From Cycas panzhihuaensis (taxonomy: Eukaryota; Cycadophyta), in contig CM041465.1 in assembly GCA_023213395.1 (NCBI GenBank), positions 226,617,741 to 226,681,740 of the forward strand: a DNA stretch of 64,000 nucleotides, written 5' to 3'. The number at the start of each line of letters is the position of its first letter. Positions within the stretch are counted from its first letter, which is position 1. The notes beneath the pieces were generated by a model. That model was given only the letters and a program-made list of their open reading frames with translations, did no database searches and had not been told where the DNA came from. Below are positions 10,344 through 21,012 of this stretch, piece after piece. A program made the position numbers and the translations under genes.

Positions 10344-10492
10344 GCTCTGATACTAAATGAAGGAAAATATGTAGTCAAACTATGAGCCAAACTAAGCTCT
10401 GATACCAAATGTTAGAAAATATACTAGCAAGACTATGCTCTGATACCAAATGAAGGAATATAGTATTTGCAAGACTATGCTCTGATGCCAAA
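10344..10492 (-). repeat. Four primer-binding-site-like units in tandem, element D
   Basis: GCTCTGATAC or GCTCTGATGC occurs at 10344, 10395, 10437 and 10479 (spacing 51, 42, 42). Each is followed within a few bases by AAATG and an LTR-edge-like segment. On the minus strand each reads as a TGG(T/C)ATCAGAGC-type site complementary to initiator tRNA-Met; only the last abuts the real LTR (10493). A related AGCAAGACTATGCTCTATACC lies inside the left LTR near 5673-5693. Confidence 0.75.
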
Positions 10493-10899
10493 TGATGGAA
10501 ACAATAATAGCAGGAGAATAGGGCAGAACATATATCAAATAACCATACACCAATATTGCATCAATGTATCAATGTGTCACAATCACAATAGCATAAAGAA
10601 TATGAAAGCCTTGTTGTTCAATCCATTGTAGCAATAATGAGCATTACAAATCTCCTCAAAGGTAGGCGGTGTCTAAAGACACCAGGGTTGTACACCCCTT
10701 AACATTTATAGTTTGGGGGACGAGGGAAACTCCTCAAACCCTGAATTCAAATTAATAATAAAATAATACAACTTAACTCAAATGAAACTAACTCAACTTA
10801 CCTTAACTTACCTTGACATGTTGAGCATCACATGTCTAAATTGAAGTGCACAATCATGGTAGGTAAGAGGGAGTTGAGTGATGACATTACACTCCAATA
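10493..10899 (-). repeat. 5' LTR of element D
   Basis: Partner of 5641-6040. Its outer end reads ATA where CA is expected, a single substitution. The flanking GGGAG duplication still fixes the boundary. Confidence 0.88.
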
Positions 10900-11293
10900 G
10901 GGAGATAGCCCCAATGGGGTCTAGTCCCCACTGAGCAAAAGGCCATGGTGAAACAATAGGATGCAGGGCCTCAGAATGCACATGGGAAATGTTGGCATGT
11001 TCTTGACATTGCCGACATTTTAGAGTAAAGGCGTGAGCATCCTTGAAAAGGGACGGCCAGAAATAACCCATGCAGAGGATCCTCTGAGCCATAGACTGGC
11101 CCCTAAAGTGATCTCCACAAATATTGTGGTGGCATTCGCGAAGTACCTGGTCGACTTCGTCAGTAGTGATGCAGCAGAGGAGGATCCCATTGAAGGACCT
11201 CTTGTACAATACCTCGTTCATGAGGAGGTATTACCTGGCAGAAGTTTGGATGTGAGATCTAACTTTACTATTGGCATCAGGGTAGTATTGCTG
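10900..11293 (-). pseudogene. Integrase zinc-binding N-terminus of element A (5' part)
   Basis: ECHHNICGDHFRG and KCRQCQEH supply the His-His-Cys-Cys set that binds zinc in retroviral-type integrases, with a conserved Trp (YFWPSL) between them. The protein continues to the GAIS residues, where element D interrupts it, and resumes at 5640. Upstream it joins the RNase H region. Confidence 0.83.
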
Positions 11294-11818
11294 CTATGTA
11301 AAATACTGCACTATGTCACCATACCACTCATTGTCGATGAGTGGATGGGGAGAGACTCCCTGAATCATCAAGATAGACTCATCAGGGAGAGAGTCGTCAA
11401 CGGGGACACCAAAGGAGTTAGGGATAGGGGCGTCTGCAAGTTGCTCGGCGACTACCATTCCCTTCTTTGATTTCCGGTTGACGATATGGAGGTTGAATTC
11501 TTGAAGTAGGATGGCCCAACGACCAGCCCTACCCATCAAATCTGAACGAGTCAGCAAGTATCGCAAGGGATCAGATTGAACGATCACCTTAGTGGTGTTA
11601 CCAAGCAAGTAGTGTCTGAACTTCTTGGTCGCATAGACTAAGGAGAGGCACTCCTTCTCGGCAAGGGAATAGTTAAGCTCAGCAGCCACGAGGGTGCAAC
11701 TGATGAAATATATAGCTCTCTGCCTCGAGTCATCCTCCTGAGCTAGCATAGCGCCCAAGGACTCGTCAGTCACCGAGGTGTATAGGACGAAGGGCCTATT
11801 GAATCGAGGAGGTGCCAA
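11294..11818 (-). CDS. RNase H domain following RT, element A
   Basis: This is the usual Ty3/gypsy RNase H fused to RT. It shows FVLYTSVTDESLGAMLAQED (the position equivalent to the first catalytic Asp), YFISCTL, then ELNYSLAEKECLSLVYATKK (catalytic Glu in the EKECL motif) and FRHYLLG. DHKSL-type residues read QSDPLRYLL. The ORF is open for 174 codons. It is a separate domain from the aRNH at 669-1148, so the element carries two RNases H. Confidence 0.87.
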   Translation of the reverse strand: MAPPRFNRPFVLYTSVTDESLGAMLAQEDDSRQRAIYFISCTLVAAELNYSLAEKECLSLVYATKKFRHYLLGNTTKVIVQSDPLRYLLTRSDLMGRAGRWAILLQEFNLHIVNRKSKKGMVVAEQLADAPIPNSFGVPVDDSLPDESILMIQGVSPHPLIDNEWYGDIVQYFT

Positions 11819-12766
11819 TGTAGGAGCAGAAGCTAGGGCTTCCTTAAGTCCTTCGAAGGCCTTTTGGGTCTTATCAGACTAGGTAAAAGGAGCTCCCTTC
11901 TTCAATAGGTTCATGAGGGGTTTAGCGCTCACAGCGAAGTCTGCTAAGAAGCGTCTGAGAAAACTGAGCCTTCCTAGAAACGACTTAATTTGTTGTTGAG
12001 TTCTAAGTGGCAGCATGTTAAGGATTGCCCTAACCTTGTCAAGGTCAATTGGGATCCCTTGTTTGGACATAAGGAACCCAAAGAGTTTACCCGAGGTAAA
12101 TGCAAACACACACTTGAGCAGATTTAAACTGACGTGATACTTGCGACATCGTGAGAAGATGGCACGCAAGTCGGATGGATGATGGGCCTTGACACAGGAG
12201 AGACCCATCATATCATCCATGAAGACCTCTAATGTGTTATCAATGAGGTCATGGAAAATGAAATGCATAGCTCTTTGGTAAGTAGTACCTATATTCTTAA
12301 GGCCGAAGGGCATCGCCTTGTAGGCGAAGGTACCCCAAGGTGTAGTGAAGGCCGTCTTGTGGAAGTTTTCAGGAGAAATCTGAATCTAGTTATAGCCAGA
12401 GAAGTTGTCCATTAGGGACATAACTTCAAATCTGGCGGTGCGATCAATAATTTGATCGATAAAGGGTAATGGGAAGTTGTCCTTAGGACAAGCATTATTG
12501 ATGTCACAAAAATCGACACATATACGGATTGCCCCATTCTTTTTAGCAACGGGGACAATATTAGAGACCCATTTGGGGTAGTCAATGGAAGTAATAAGCC
12601 CAACGTTCAGAAGCTTCTCAACCTCCATCTTGACTACGGCTGAGAGCTTTGGGTGAAGGGGACGTTGCCTTTGACGCACAGGGCGGGCGCCAGGAATGGT
12701 GGTGAGGTTATGAGTGACAATGGAGGGGTCGATTCCCTTCATGTCAGCATAGTCCCACGCAAACAC
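11819..12766 (-). pseudogene. Reverse transcriptase of element A
   Basis: Polymerase motifs in order: PKWVSNIVPVAKKNG, IRICVDFCDINNACPKDNFP, MSLMDNFSGYN, AFTTPWGTFAYKAMPFGLKN, and LEVFMDDMM, the active-site Asp-Asp pair (normally YVDDM, here FMDD). The thumb region follows (SFLGRLSFLRRFL). One stop lies directly after FSGYN (a CAG to TAG change would explain it), splitting the frame at about 12386. Conserved FAWDYADMKGI leads into the domain. Confidence 0.9.
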
Positions 12767-13645
12767 GTCTCGGAACTCCTAGAATAGAAGGGAGTACTCT
12801 CTTATCTCATCAGGAGAACACTCCAACCCGACCTTAATGACCTTGTTGGGGGCCAGGACTATGTCTTGGGTTGCCCCCATGCACATGGCATTGCCCTCCT
12901 CGAAGTGGAGAGGGGCAAGGTCAACAGGAAGAGGTGGAATAGGAGACAGGATCAGATTGGCAAGTGTGGATCTGATCGCAAGGATCTTCTAGTGACTAAG
13001 CCTGTGATGACCAGAAAGCAAGTTGGGTGTAAAACCCGCTAGATGCTCAAGCAGGGCTTTGTCGTCCTTAAAGTAATCCACCCCATGGATGACCTTACTT
13101 CGAGTAGAAGAAGCACCGGAGGGAGTAGAAATAATGGGACCGTGATGGTCATCGGGTTACTCAACTTCCTCGCAGGATTCTGAAGGAAAGTCAAAAGGAG
13201 GCTCCTCGGAAGGAGCGAAAGGCAGTTCTTCGAAGCCATTACCTACGGGGGGTAATGAAGAAGAAGAACTGATAATGGGCGGGTCAATACGAGCGATGAC
13301 ATGTGACACGTAGGAGTAGCTAGCCTCACCAACGAGAGAGATGCTAGACGGGGGTCTAGAACGAGACATGTGCGACCCACTGGTACGGAGAAAAGAGACA
13401 GGGTGAAGACAATCCTCGCCCTCATTGTATGACTCGTCATCACTAAACGAAGCGAGGTACCCATAACTCCCAATGCCAATAGGGGTGAACCGCATGAGAC
13501 TAGGGTAAGAAGATGTGGGATCTTCTTCGGATGGGTTAGGTATGCCAATAGAGCAGGTCGAGGCATGCGTAGAAGGACCCCGGTTTGTCGAATTGGTGGA
13601 ATGAGTATGTTTGGTAAATGGGCGTTCGCGGGGAATCACTCTCAT
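12767..13645 (-). pseudogene. Protease-to-RT linker of the element A polyprotein
   Basis: A Ser/Pro-rich, acidic stretch (about 13157-13645) is followed by a better conserved part with IHGVDYFKDD, whose equivalent is at 55205-55453 in element C. No enzymatic motif is visible. In Ogre elements an intron is reported between protease and RT; I could not identify convincing splice sites here. Confidence 0.6.
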
Positions 13646-13675
13646 CTGCCTGTCATGGACAAATTTAAGTTGTCC

Positions 13676-14320
13676 CTAAAGAGTCGAGCACACAGCTCCC
13701 ATTTGGTCAAGCCATGGACGACCTAGAAGGAGGTTGTAGTCAACGTCAACGTCGAAGACTACAACATCGGCAAGAACAGTCCTGCCCTCAAGGGTGAGCG
13801 GAATCACGACAGATCCCAAAGGGGTCTTCTCGCTACCATCATAACCTTGGCATCGCCATGGAATAGGTTCCAAGGTGGAGATACCAAGCTCTTGCATGAC
13901 ACGTAAGGGCATGGCATTGATAGAAGAACCATTGTTAACAATAGTCCTTCAAAGGGTACAATCAGGTGTATCGATAGTGATAGTGAATGGGAAGTTCCAC
14001 TGACGTTCCCTTTCACTGAATGGAGGAAGATCCTTAGGATCAAATGAGATAACGGGTCCACAACTTTGGGTAACACCCAAAGCATGGACAGGCACATCAC
14101 TCAATCCTAAAGCTTCCAGGAGGAGGGCCCGCTGCTCGGGACAACTCCTCAAAACGTCCATCAAGGACATTCCTACGGCAATAGTATGAAGCTCATCCAC
14201 GATAGAGAAGGACTTACCCTTTGCCGTAGGCTGGGTAAGTGCCCTTCTGAAATTGTAACGACCTGGGTGTACAGGAATAACCTTGGGAAAGAGGGGTATT
14301 TCCAGAGGAAGGTTCTTCAA
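13676..14320 (-). pseudogene. Aspartic protease of element A
   Basis: The retroviral-type protease matures the polyprotein. The active-site loop reads IVNNGSSINAMP where the family has D-N-G-S-S; the catalytic Asp has become Asn. In element C the loop reads IMDNGSS, so the change is specific to A. The C-terminal hydrophobic signature YNLLLGRPWLD is intact. The frame is split by a stop at about 13946. Confidence 0.82.
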
Positions 14321-15706
14321 AAGAGGGTCAGAAGGAGCAGAAGAAGAAGAAGCTCCCGCTGCTTCCTTGGCTACTTGAGACTACGTAAGGGCGTAGGAAG
14401 GAGTTGCTTCAAGCAACTGGATCACCTTCTTCCCCTTGTTCCGGGGTCGCGAAGGTGATGGGATGCAACGGCTAGGAGAATGAGAGGAAGAAGACGAGCT
14501 CTGAGCACCCTTCCCTTTGTCGCGGGAAGGACGGGACTCAGGCGATCTTCCTCGGTTCCGGTTATTCTTGGTTTGGGTGTTGCGATTGCGTTCCCCGTGT
14601 TTAGGGAACAGATCCTTGTGAACTGGTTGGTCCAAATTAGGCCTTGAGGCCCGTTTGGGGGAAGAATCGCATCAAGGGGCATCCTTAGGATGCTGGGCCC
14701 TACAACGCGAATCATCATGGAAGCACTCCCCATGAATGGAGCACCACTTCTTTTCAAGCGGAGGCTCTGGCCTTCTCACTTGAGAGGACTGGGCATTTCC
14801 ATTCCTGAGGAGAGGAGCTTGGGTTATTTGTTGGACTTGATTGTTGGATGTAGGAGATGAAGGAGCCTAAAGCTTGAGTTCCTTCATTATACACTCAAAC
14901 GAGCATATGGCTGATGTGAGAGGGTCTAAAGTCCTCTCTGTTGGATGAGAGGAAGACCGGGTAGGTTGTGAAGGTTTGGTATCTTTGGTTGGGGGTGGTG
15001 CCTCACTACCGTGAGGGTTTAAGAGGTTTCTTGAGACCAGCTTGGATCTCAATAGCCTCCAACGCCAAACACTTGGCAATCGCAGAGTCGCATGTGGTCA
15101 CCCCCATTTTAAGGACTTCCACATGCACTTTAGGACGAAGTGCATTGACGAAGAGGTCTCGCTTCAACTCCTCAGGCAATGTTGCCTTAGTGGAGTGAAG
15201 CAAGTCGTGAAATTGCCGCACAAAGTCACGATTCATTTCATCATGACCTTGTTTAAGCGAAAGGAGTGAATTCATTCCGCTCTCAAATGGATGGGCTACA
15301 TCAAAATAGTTGATGAACTCATCCACTAATTACTGGAATGAATGGATGGAATGGGCAGGGAGATGGTAGAACCACTTGAGGGCATCACCCTACAAGGATC
15401 GCGGGAATGATTTTATTAAAATATGGGCATAAGCCTAGTAATCAATGCATGCCATAGAAAAACTACGCACATGCTCCGCTGGGTCTTGCAACGAAGTTCC
15501 GTTGAATCTAGGAACTTCAGGGGGATGAGGCGGCAGATTGGTTCTTAACGCCTCAATGGATAGGGGTGTTGACCTAAAGTCCATGAAGGGGCGTGCCCTT
15601 GCCTGGATCATAGGATCAACGAATGTCGTAGTAGGTAACGAACAAGGAGCGGATGGGGGTGGCACACCCATCCCTCCTTGAGGAAATGCCCCCTGTTGGG
15701 AAGGGG
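14321..15706 (-). pseudogene. Gag of element A, C-terminal two thirds
   Basis: The retrotransposon Gag domain is seen in VPRFNGTSLQDPAEHVRSFS, the segment FINYFDVAHPF, and ELKRDLFVNALRP. A WC-x-IHGE-type Cys/His cluster lies at about 14715-14750, positioned like a zinc knuckle. Gag forms the particle and binds RNA. Stops at about 15327 and 15434 break the frame. The N-terminal part lies beyond element B at 19790-20839. Confidence 0.82.
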
Positions 15707-15953
15707 TGTTACAAACCCAGTTCGTAACTTGAAGACAAACTGAATTGAGTAAGAGAGTACGCCAGAACGCTGGAGCAAGTTATAGTCAATAAACCAAGAT
15801 TGATTTATAAGATAAAAAATATGATGTCCAAATTATAATTGGTGCCCAATTTTATATGCACATTAGGCCCTTTCATGGAGGGTTGTGCCTGTTCAATAGC
15901 ACCTAGTATTTAATCAATTAATGAAAGATTTTTGCTTAAGGATGTTCATAACA
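15707..15953 (-). repeat. 3' LTR of element B
   Basis: Begins TGTTATGAAC on the minus strand at 15953 and ends in ACA at 15707. Preceded on the minus strand by the purine run AAGAGGGAGGACT (15954-15966). Confidence 0.93.
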
Positions 15954-16591
15954 AGTCCTCCCTCTTGAGATGTTTCGCCCATGAAACATAGTCGAACGAT
16001 TGTAGTCCTTTAAACGTACGCTATCCTTCATTGTAGTAGAGTCCATTAGGTGATTAGATGGATGTTGTATGGATTTGGAAGATTCTTCGGGTTGAAGACC
16101 TCGACTGTGTTTTTGGAACGCTTGTGGCTGCTTCTTAAATTCTTCACCTTGATCCCTACGTGGTATGATTTTAGTTTTGTTCAATCCTTTTCCTGATAAC
16201 GTGATGATTCTCCCTTCTTTCTTAAACCGCATAAATTGTTCATGAATATTCATTTCAAAGGTTCCGAGTGTACTGAGCCATTGACTGCCCAGTACCATAT
16301 CTACACCTCCAACATCGACGACATAGAAATCTTCTATAATACTGTCTTCATTTAGCGTGAGGTTAAGGATTTTCATTATACCTTGACCAGAGATTACCTG
16401 TCTTCCTCCAATGAAGGACTGAAACGAGGAGTCCTTAATGGAAATAACCTTAATTGTTGTGCACAGTTTCGATCAATAAAATTATGTGTGCTCCCTGAAT
16501 CTATCAAGATTGTTACAGCTTGATTTTTGATAGATCCTTGTAGCTTTAGGGTATTTGATTGATTAAAACTGTTCATAAATGATAGTGACAT
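15954..16591 (-). pseudogene. Aspartic protease of element B
   Basis: The active-site loop ILIDSGSTHNFID (about 16500-16540) carries the catalytic Asp in D-S-G-S. The later hydrophobic segment VDMVLGSQWLSTLG supports a plant gypsy protease. The two parts are in different frames because of a break near 16385. A frame continues for about 150 codons of charged residues to the 3' LTR, with no polymerase motif. Confidence 0.83.
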
Positions 16592-16734
16592 TTGCGGACG
16601 GTCGACCTCGAGATTACTGTAGCTCTTTTGATGTTCTACATTATAATAATTTTCTTGATTATTTTCTGGTCCTTGTTCTTCTTCATCAATATTGTCATCC
16701 GCGTAAGTCCGATTGTATATAATCGGGTTCTTTT

Positions 16735-16785
16735 GACATCGATGCCTAGGTTCCCACTTCTCCTCACATCTGAAGCATAGGTTTT
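16735..16785 (-). other. Zinc knuckle of element B Gag
   Basis: The minus strand reads LCFRCEEKWEPRHRCQKN. The C-x2-C, His and final Cys match the plant gypsy form of the nucleocapsid knuckle, which binds the genomic RNA. It lies between Gag and protease as expected. Confidence 0.78.
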
Positions 16786-17057
16786 TTCTTCTTAACTCTT
16801 CTTGCTCGGTTTTTATTTTTTGAATGATTGCGGGTCGATTTGGAATGACTGATACGTGTCTATGTTGAACACTTGGTAGAAGATCATGTCGACTAGGGGG
16901 AGGAATATAGAGATCTGTGCCTGTTTTGCATAAGGTATTATGTTTATCTTCATGTATTTTAGCTAATCAGACCTTATTAAGGTCCTTTGGTTCTTGAATT
17001 TTAACGTCGACTTGGATCTCTCGTTATCGACCATCTATATATAATCGAATAAGTCGA

Positions 17058-17824
17058 TTAGTCAATATCTTCTAACATATAGCTTAACCTCGTGAATGCT
17101 GCACTATATTTTTCCACAGAACCAGTTTGCTTTAATTTTCGTAACTCACAGTAATAATCGCGATTAGATACGGTTTCAAATCGCTCAATGAATAAACACA
17201 TGAATTCTTTCCAGGTTGGTAGTTGATCTCGTAAAGAGGTTCGTTCGAGAACCGCCACCATTCGCATGCTATCCCATCCATATACAAGACTTAACGAAAC
17301 TTGCTCACGACTCAATCTCCATTAAGCGAAAATAGTTTTCCATTTGTTGGATCCATACTCTTGGCTCATGCGACTTTTGCTCCATATTAAAACGTTGTAT
17401 AGTTATTTTTTCCAATTTTTCTTTTACGTGTTTGGATATTTTGTAAACAATTGAAATATGCTTGGAAACCCACTATCTTCTGTTCTTCAGGGGTCAAATT
17501 GCGATACTCATTAAGGTATTTTCTGATAGCTTCATTTTCAGTGTTAATGGGAGCTATCTGAGGACTGGAATATTTGTTAACAGTTTGATTTCTGATATTA
17601 GATTGTCGACTCATTGCTTCATCCTCAGAATCAGGAACGATCATATCTTCCTTCCCCTGCGTCGCTATGATTGTCAATTTATCCAATATCTGGTGTAATG
17701 TATGATTTAATAGAGCATTTGATATCTGGACTACTTCGTGGACTGCTTGAGTGATTGGTTCGACGATCTCTTTTTGAACGGTGTTATCTGCCATGTCTTC
17801 AGTGTTTATTATTTTAATAATCAT
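17058..17824 (-). pseudogene. Gag of element B
   Basis: The N-terminal part (17387-17824) is acidic and polar. The capsid-like part (17058-17315) contains WKEFMCLFIERFE and LRKLKQTGSVEKYSAAFTRL, typical of the retrotransposon Gag domain. A stop and a frame change lie near 17316-17386. Confidence 0.82.
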
Positions 17825-19528
17825 ATAAATACGATTCCACTGTTCGACGGTCGTGTTTATTTGACCAATGAAATTAGATAGTGTCTGCTTTTTCTATTGT
17901 CACAATTTATCTGCCTTTATTGTATAAGTCTCAGGTAATGAGTGTAAAGTTTGATATCCCAGAATAAACAATATCCTGGCCTTCACTGGAAACTACTTGA
18001 GGTGACTGTACTTGGTTATGCTTATAAATTGGGGGCAAGTTGATCAAGGATCCAAATATCAAGGGATACTTAATAGACTGATTATAGAATATATGATAGT
18101 AAGGTAACTTAGATGAAGATGGATTTTGTATTTGTCAGTTGTCACATGTATTAATATATGTTAATAGACATATATATAAAATATATGATAAAATATTTGT
18201 ATATAATATGTAAATATTATAAATATATAAATATATATAGTAAACAAATGATATATAAATAAGGAATAGGATAACTATTGAAACTAATTATATATTTATA
18301 TTCGGAAAATATTAAAGATATAATTGAAAAGTATGTAAATACTAAAATAATAAGTATTAAAGCAATGTATAAAATATACGTTAATTGAATGATTTAATAG
18401 AATATATATATTATATATTAAAGTATATAGAATTAATGATGTAAGATTAGGGCGACGAAGAGAGTAGAAGACGCAATATAACGGAAGGGCGATCGCAGTG
18501 ACTATGTCCAAGCTACAATGTAACTTGAGTTAGATGCTCTTTATAGTTATACGGATGGAGTATATACGCTTGAGTTAGATGCTCTTTATAATTATATGGC
18601 TGGAGTATATACGCGGTTGATTAGTAGAAAATTTTTTTACGTACTTTAATTAATAATACAGTTGAATTATAATGGCAGATATGAAAGAACACAATCTGTT
18701 AATAATTTATGGATGGACAAGTGGAAAGTCTACAAGCACAGATATTGATAGAATATAGTAGCACTTGATAGGCGCCCCAGAGGAAGATAAAAACGGACGC
18801 TGGACTATTAGAACAGACGATAGAAAGAATAATATTCTTTGATTGGGCGTAACTAAATTAATATATGTAACGTAAACGAAGGGAATTAACGTAAGAAACG
18901 ATTTTACTATGCACTACGCTAAATTTTTGTTCTAAGAGATGATTGTACTACACATTACGCGACCAGCCTCACGTAGAAATGTGCAGTCCTCGCCAACAAC
19001 ACACTAAACAGCACGCAGTGCAGTCCACGACGCAGTGGACAACTATAGCTGCGTGGCAGAAATGCACAGCAATTATTGACGGGAGAGAAAATATAAGAGT
19101 CTCAAAAGAGACGTAAATGGTGTCACGGGATGACCCGCGTGGATGAATAGACACGAGATGCAGATGCAGATGGAACAAACGGGAGAGATGCCACAGGAAC
19201 AGAAGACAAAGATGGATACTATGATGAATTTAATGAACTCTACTTACTTGTCCATCAAATTCCAGATCCCTTTCACAATTTGTCAAGGAGATATATGACT
19301 GTAGAACTCTCAACTATCTGCAATTTTTCACACCATTAGAGATCATGCAAGATAGCAACGGATCTGGATTGTGGATTGTGGCTGTAGTAAAGTGTGGGTG
19401 GATATCTACAAATGTAATTTTACACGAGGCTGAGTCAAAGTAATTATGGAAATATGTAGAGATGATTAGTCCTTAAATTTCTTATGCCTCTGTGTGGCTA
19501 GATCAATGAATAGACGCCCAGAATGTTT
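17825..19528. other. Leader of element B, with a 45-base tandem duplication
   Basis: AT-rich with no coding signal. 18524-18568 is repeated at 18569-18613 (CTTGAGTTAGATGCTCTTTA at the start of each). Confidence 0.6.
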
Positions 19529-19540
19529 GCTCTGATACCA
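19529..19540 (-). other. Primer-binding site of element B
   Basis: The minus strand reads TGGTATCAGAGC two bases after the 5' LTR, complementary to the 3' end of initiator tRNA-Met. Confidence 0.88.
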
Positions 19541-19542
19541 CT

Positions 19543-19789
19543 TGTTACGAACCCAGTTTGTAACTTGAAGACAAACTGAATTGAGCAAGAGAGCACCCCA
19601 GAACGCTGGAGCAAGTTATAATCAATAAAGCAAGATTGATTGATAAGATAAAAAATATGATGTCCAAATTACAATTGGTGCCCAATTTTATATGCACATT
19701 AGGCCCTTTCATGGAGGGTTGTGCCTGTTCAATAGCACCTAATATTTAATCAATTAATGAAAGCTTTTTGCTTAAGGAGGTTCATAACA
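19543..19789 (-). repeat. 5' LTR of element B
   Basis: Same length as its partner at 15707-15953, with only a handful of visible mismatches, which suggests a younger insertion than the rest of element A. Confidence 0.93.
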
Positions 19790-20839
19790 AGGGGCATGGG
19801 GGTAGGTGCCTTGGAAGGGAGTCGGGTTCCCTTGCGAAGGTACAACAAATGGAATTGCGCTGGATGATGGACAAGATGGATGCAGAACCGAGTTTTGCCC
19901 ATATGGGCCACCCGTGGGTGGAGCAACCCAATATGGGTGTAGCAGATCCACCCCATAAGCTGGGAGATGGCTTCCTCTACCCTACCCCCAAGGTTGAGAA
20001 GTATACCCTGGGGGAACGTAGAAGGAAGCACTAATGTGTTGGTTTTGAGAGTGTATAGGAGCAGGTCCCACATGACTAGTAGCCGAAAGGCTAATAGGAC
20101 CGACGGGCCTACTAGGAAAGGTATGTGCCACATTAGGGGATGGCACATTAGTTTGGCTAGGGACGGGTATGCTAACCTTCAATTGAGGGAAAGACATACT
20201 ACGGGAAGGTCTCAAAACACTAGGGCCTCAATGAGAAATGGAAGGCACAACATGTGCCCCCACTACAAGAATAGGAAAGGAGCGGGACACATGTATAGGC
20301 ACAAAGGGATTGGTTGTCAAGGGAAGAGTAGATGAGGATGAGGCATGTGGGGGAGGAGTGGAAGAAGAAGAGGCTCCTCCACAAAGGGCACCCTCAAGCC
20401 ATCCAGGACGCGATTATAAGCATGCTGCGCAGCGATACTCGTTGAGAGCTTCAACTACGTTGACAGGAGGGGTTCCTACATACTCGTAAGAGGTAGTTGG
20501 GACCTCGAACGAGGTAGGTCCCTCATGATGCTCCTCATAAGAGTCACTGATTAAGTGGTAAGTCTCAAGAGGAGCGGATCCTTCTACCGCATAGGTAGAA
20601 GGATGGACGTCGAGTGAGTGATATTAGTCACTCAGGTAATAAAGGGGTTCATCACCCTCTTGGGTGGACCCAGGAATAGAGGAAGGGAAAACATTGGTTT
20701 CTAAGATTGAGGTGTGGTAGGCCCAATCAGAAGAGTATCCCTCCATAGTCAAATCAGAATCTGACAAAGGAAGAGGGCAATACTCGGGGTCTTCTAATAA
20801 TAGAGGTAGACCGTGCAAACAACGGGAGAAGCGTCGCAT
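19790..20839 (-). pseudogene. Gag N-terminus of element A
   Basis: Start chosen at 20839 (MRRFSRCLHGLPLL), about 155 bases after the primer site. Element C has the equivalent ATG at 59106 with the same following residues (DSDLT/DSDST, DWAYH). The remainder is rich in Pro, Ser and His. It is interrupted by element B at 19789 and continues at 15706. A few stops are present. Confidence 0.72.
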
Positions 20840-21012
20840 GCAAGGTTAACCAACAATGTTAGGGAAAAGGAAAGGGCGGTAACGACACACGCGTTGGGGG
20901 CTGCCCAATGAAGAGATCGAAATAGGTGAAAAGGATCACAAAAAGGTAGCGAAACCAACGAAAGAGAGCGAAAACTAGCTCCCTTACTGGCAGTCCCCAG
21001 TATGGTCGCCAG
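20840..21012 (-). other. 5' leader and primer-binding site of element A
   Basis: The minus strand at 21011-20994 reads TGGCGACCATACTGGGGA, one base after the LTR. This form resembles the tRNA-Arg primer site described for Ogre elements. The equivalent in element C is 59251-59266, more decayed. Confidence 0.75.

Larger units (their letters stand above)
5641..10899 (-). mobile_element. Element D: non-autonomous LTR retrotransposon nested in element A integrase
   Basis: LTRs of 400 and 407 bases (5641-6040 and 10493-10899) flank the element. GGGAG occurs at 5636-5640 and again at 10900-10904, a perfect 5-base target duplication. The polypurine tract is 6041-6054 and a tRNA-Met-type primer site precedes the right LTR. 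The only coding region I can support is a gag-like ORF directly beside the 3' LTR; RT, RNase H and integrase are absent. About 3.7 kb of AT-rich leader and repeats lies upstream of that ORF. It probably depends on a copia-type partner for replication. A relative is element E at about 60635 onward. Confidence 0.88.
15707..19789 (-). mobile_element. Element B: gag-protease-only Ty3/gypsy-type retrotransposon nested in element A gag
   Basis: Two LTRs of 247 bases each (15707-15953, 19543-19789) are almost identical. AGGGG at 15702-15706 and 19790-19794 is a perfect 5-base target duplication. The primer site and polypurine tract are in place. The 3.6-kb interior codes for Gag, a zinc knuckle and an aspartic protease and then meets the 3' LTR; no RT, RNase H or integrase is present. 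It is structurally complete but must borrow polymerase and integrase. Confidence 0.92.

Noticed and set aside
10344-10492. CRISPR-like or satellite array
   Set aside because: Units contain the tRNA-Met primer site and LTR-edge sequence next to a true LTR, which explains them as primer-site duplications.
19529-19540. tRNA gene
   Set aside because: Only the 12-base complement of a tRNA 3' end is present, placed as a primer site; no cloverleaf can be drawn.
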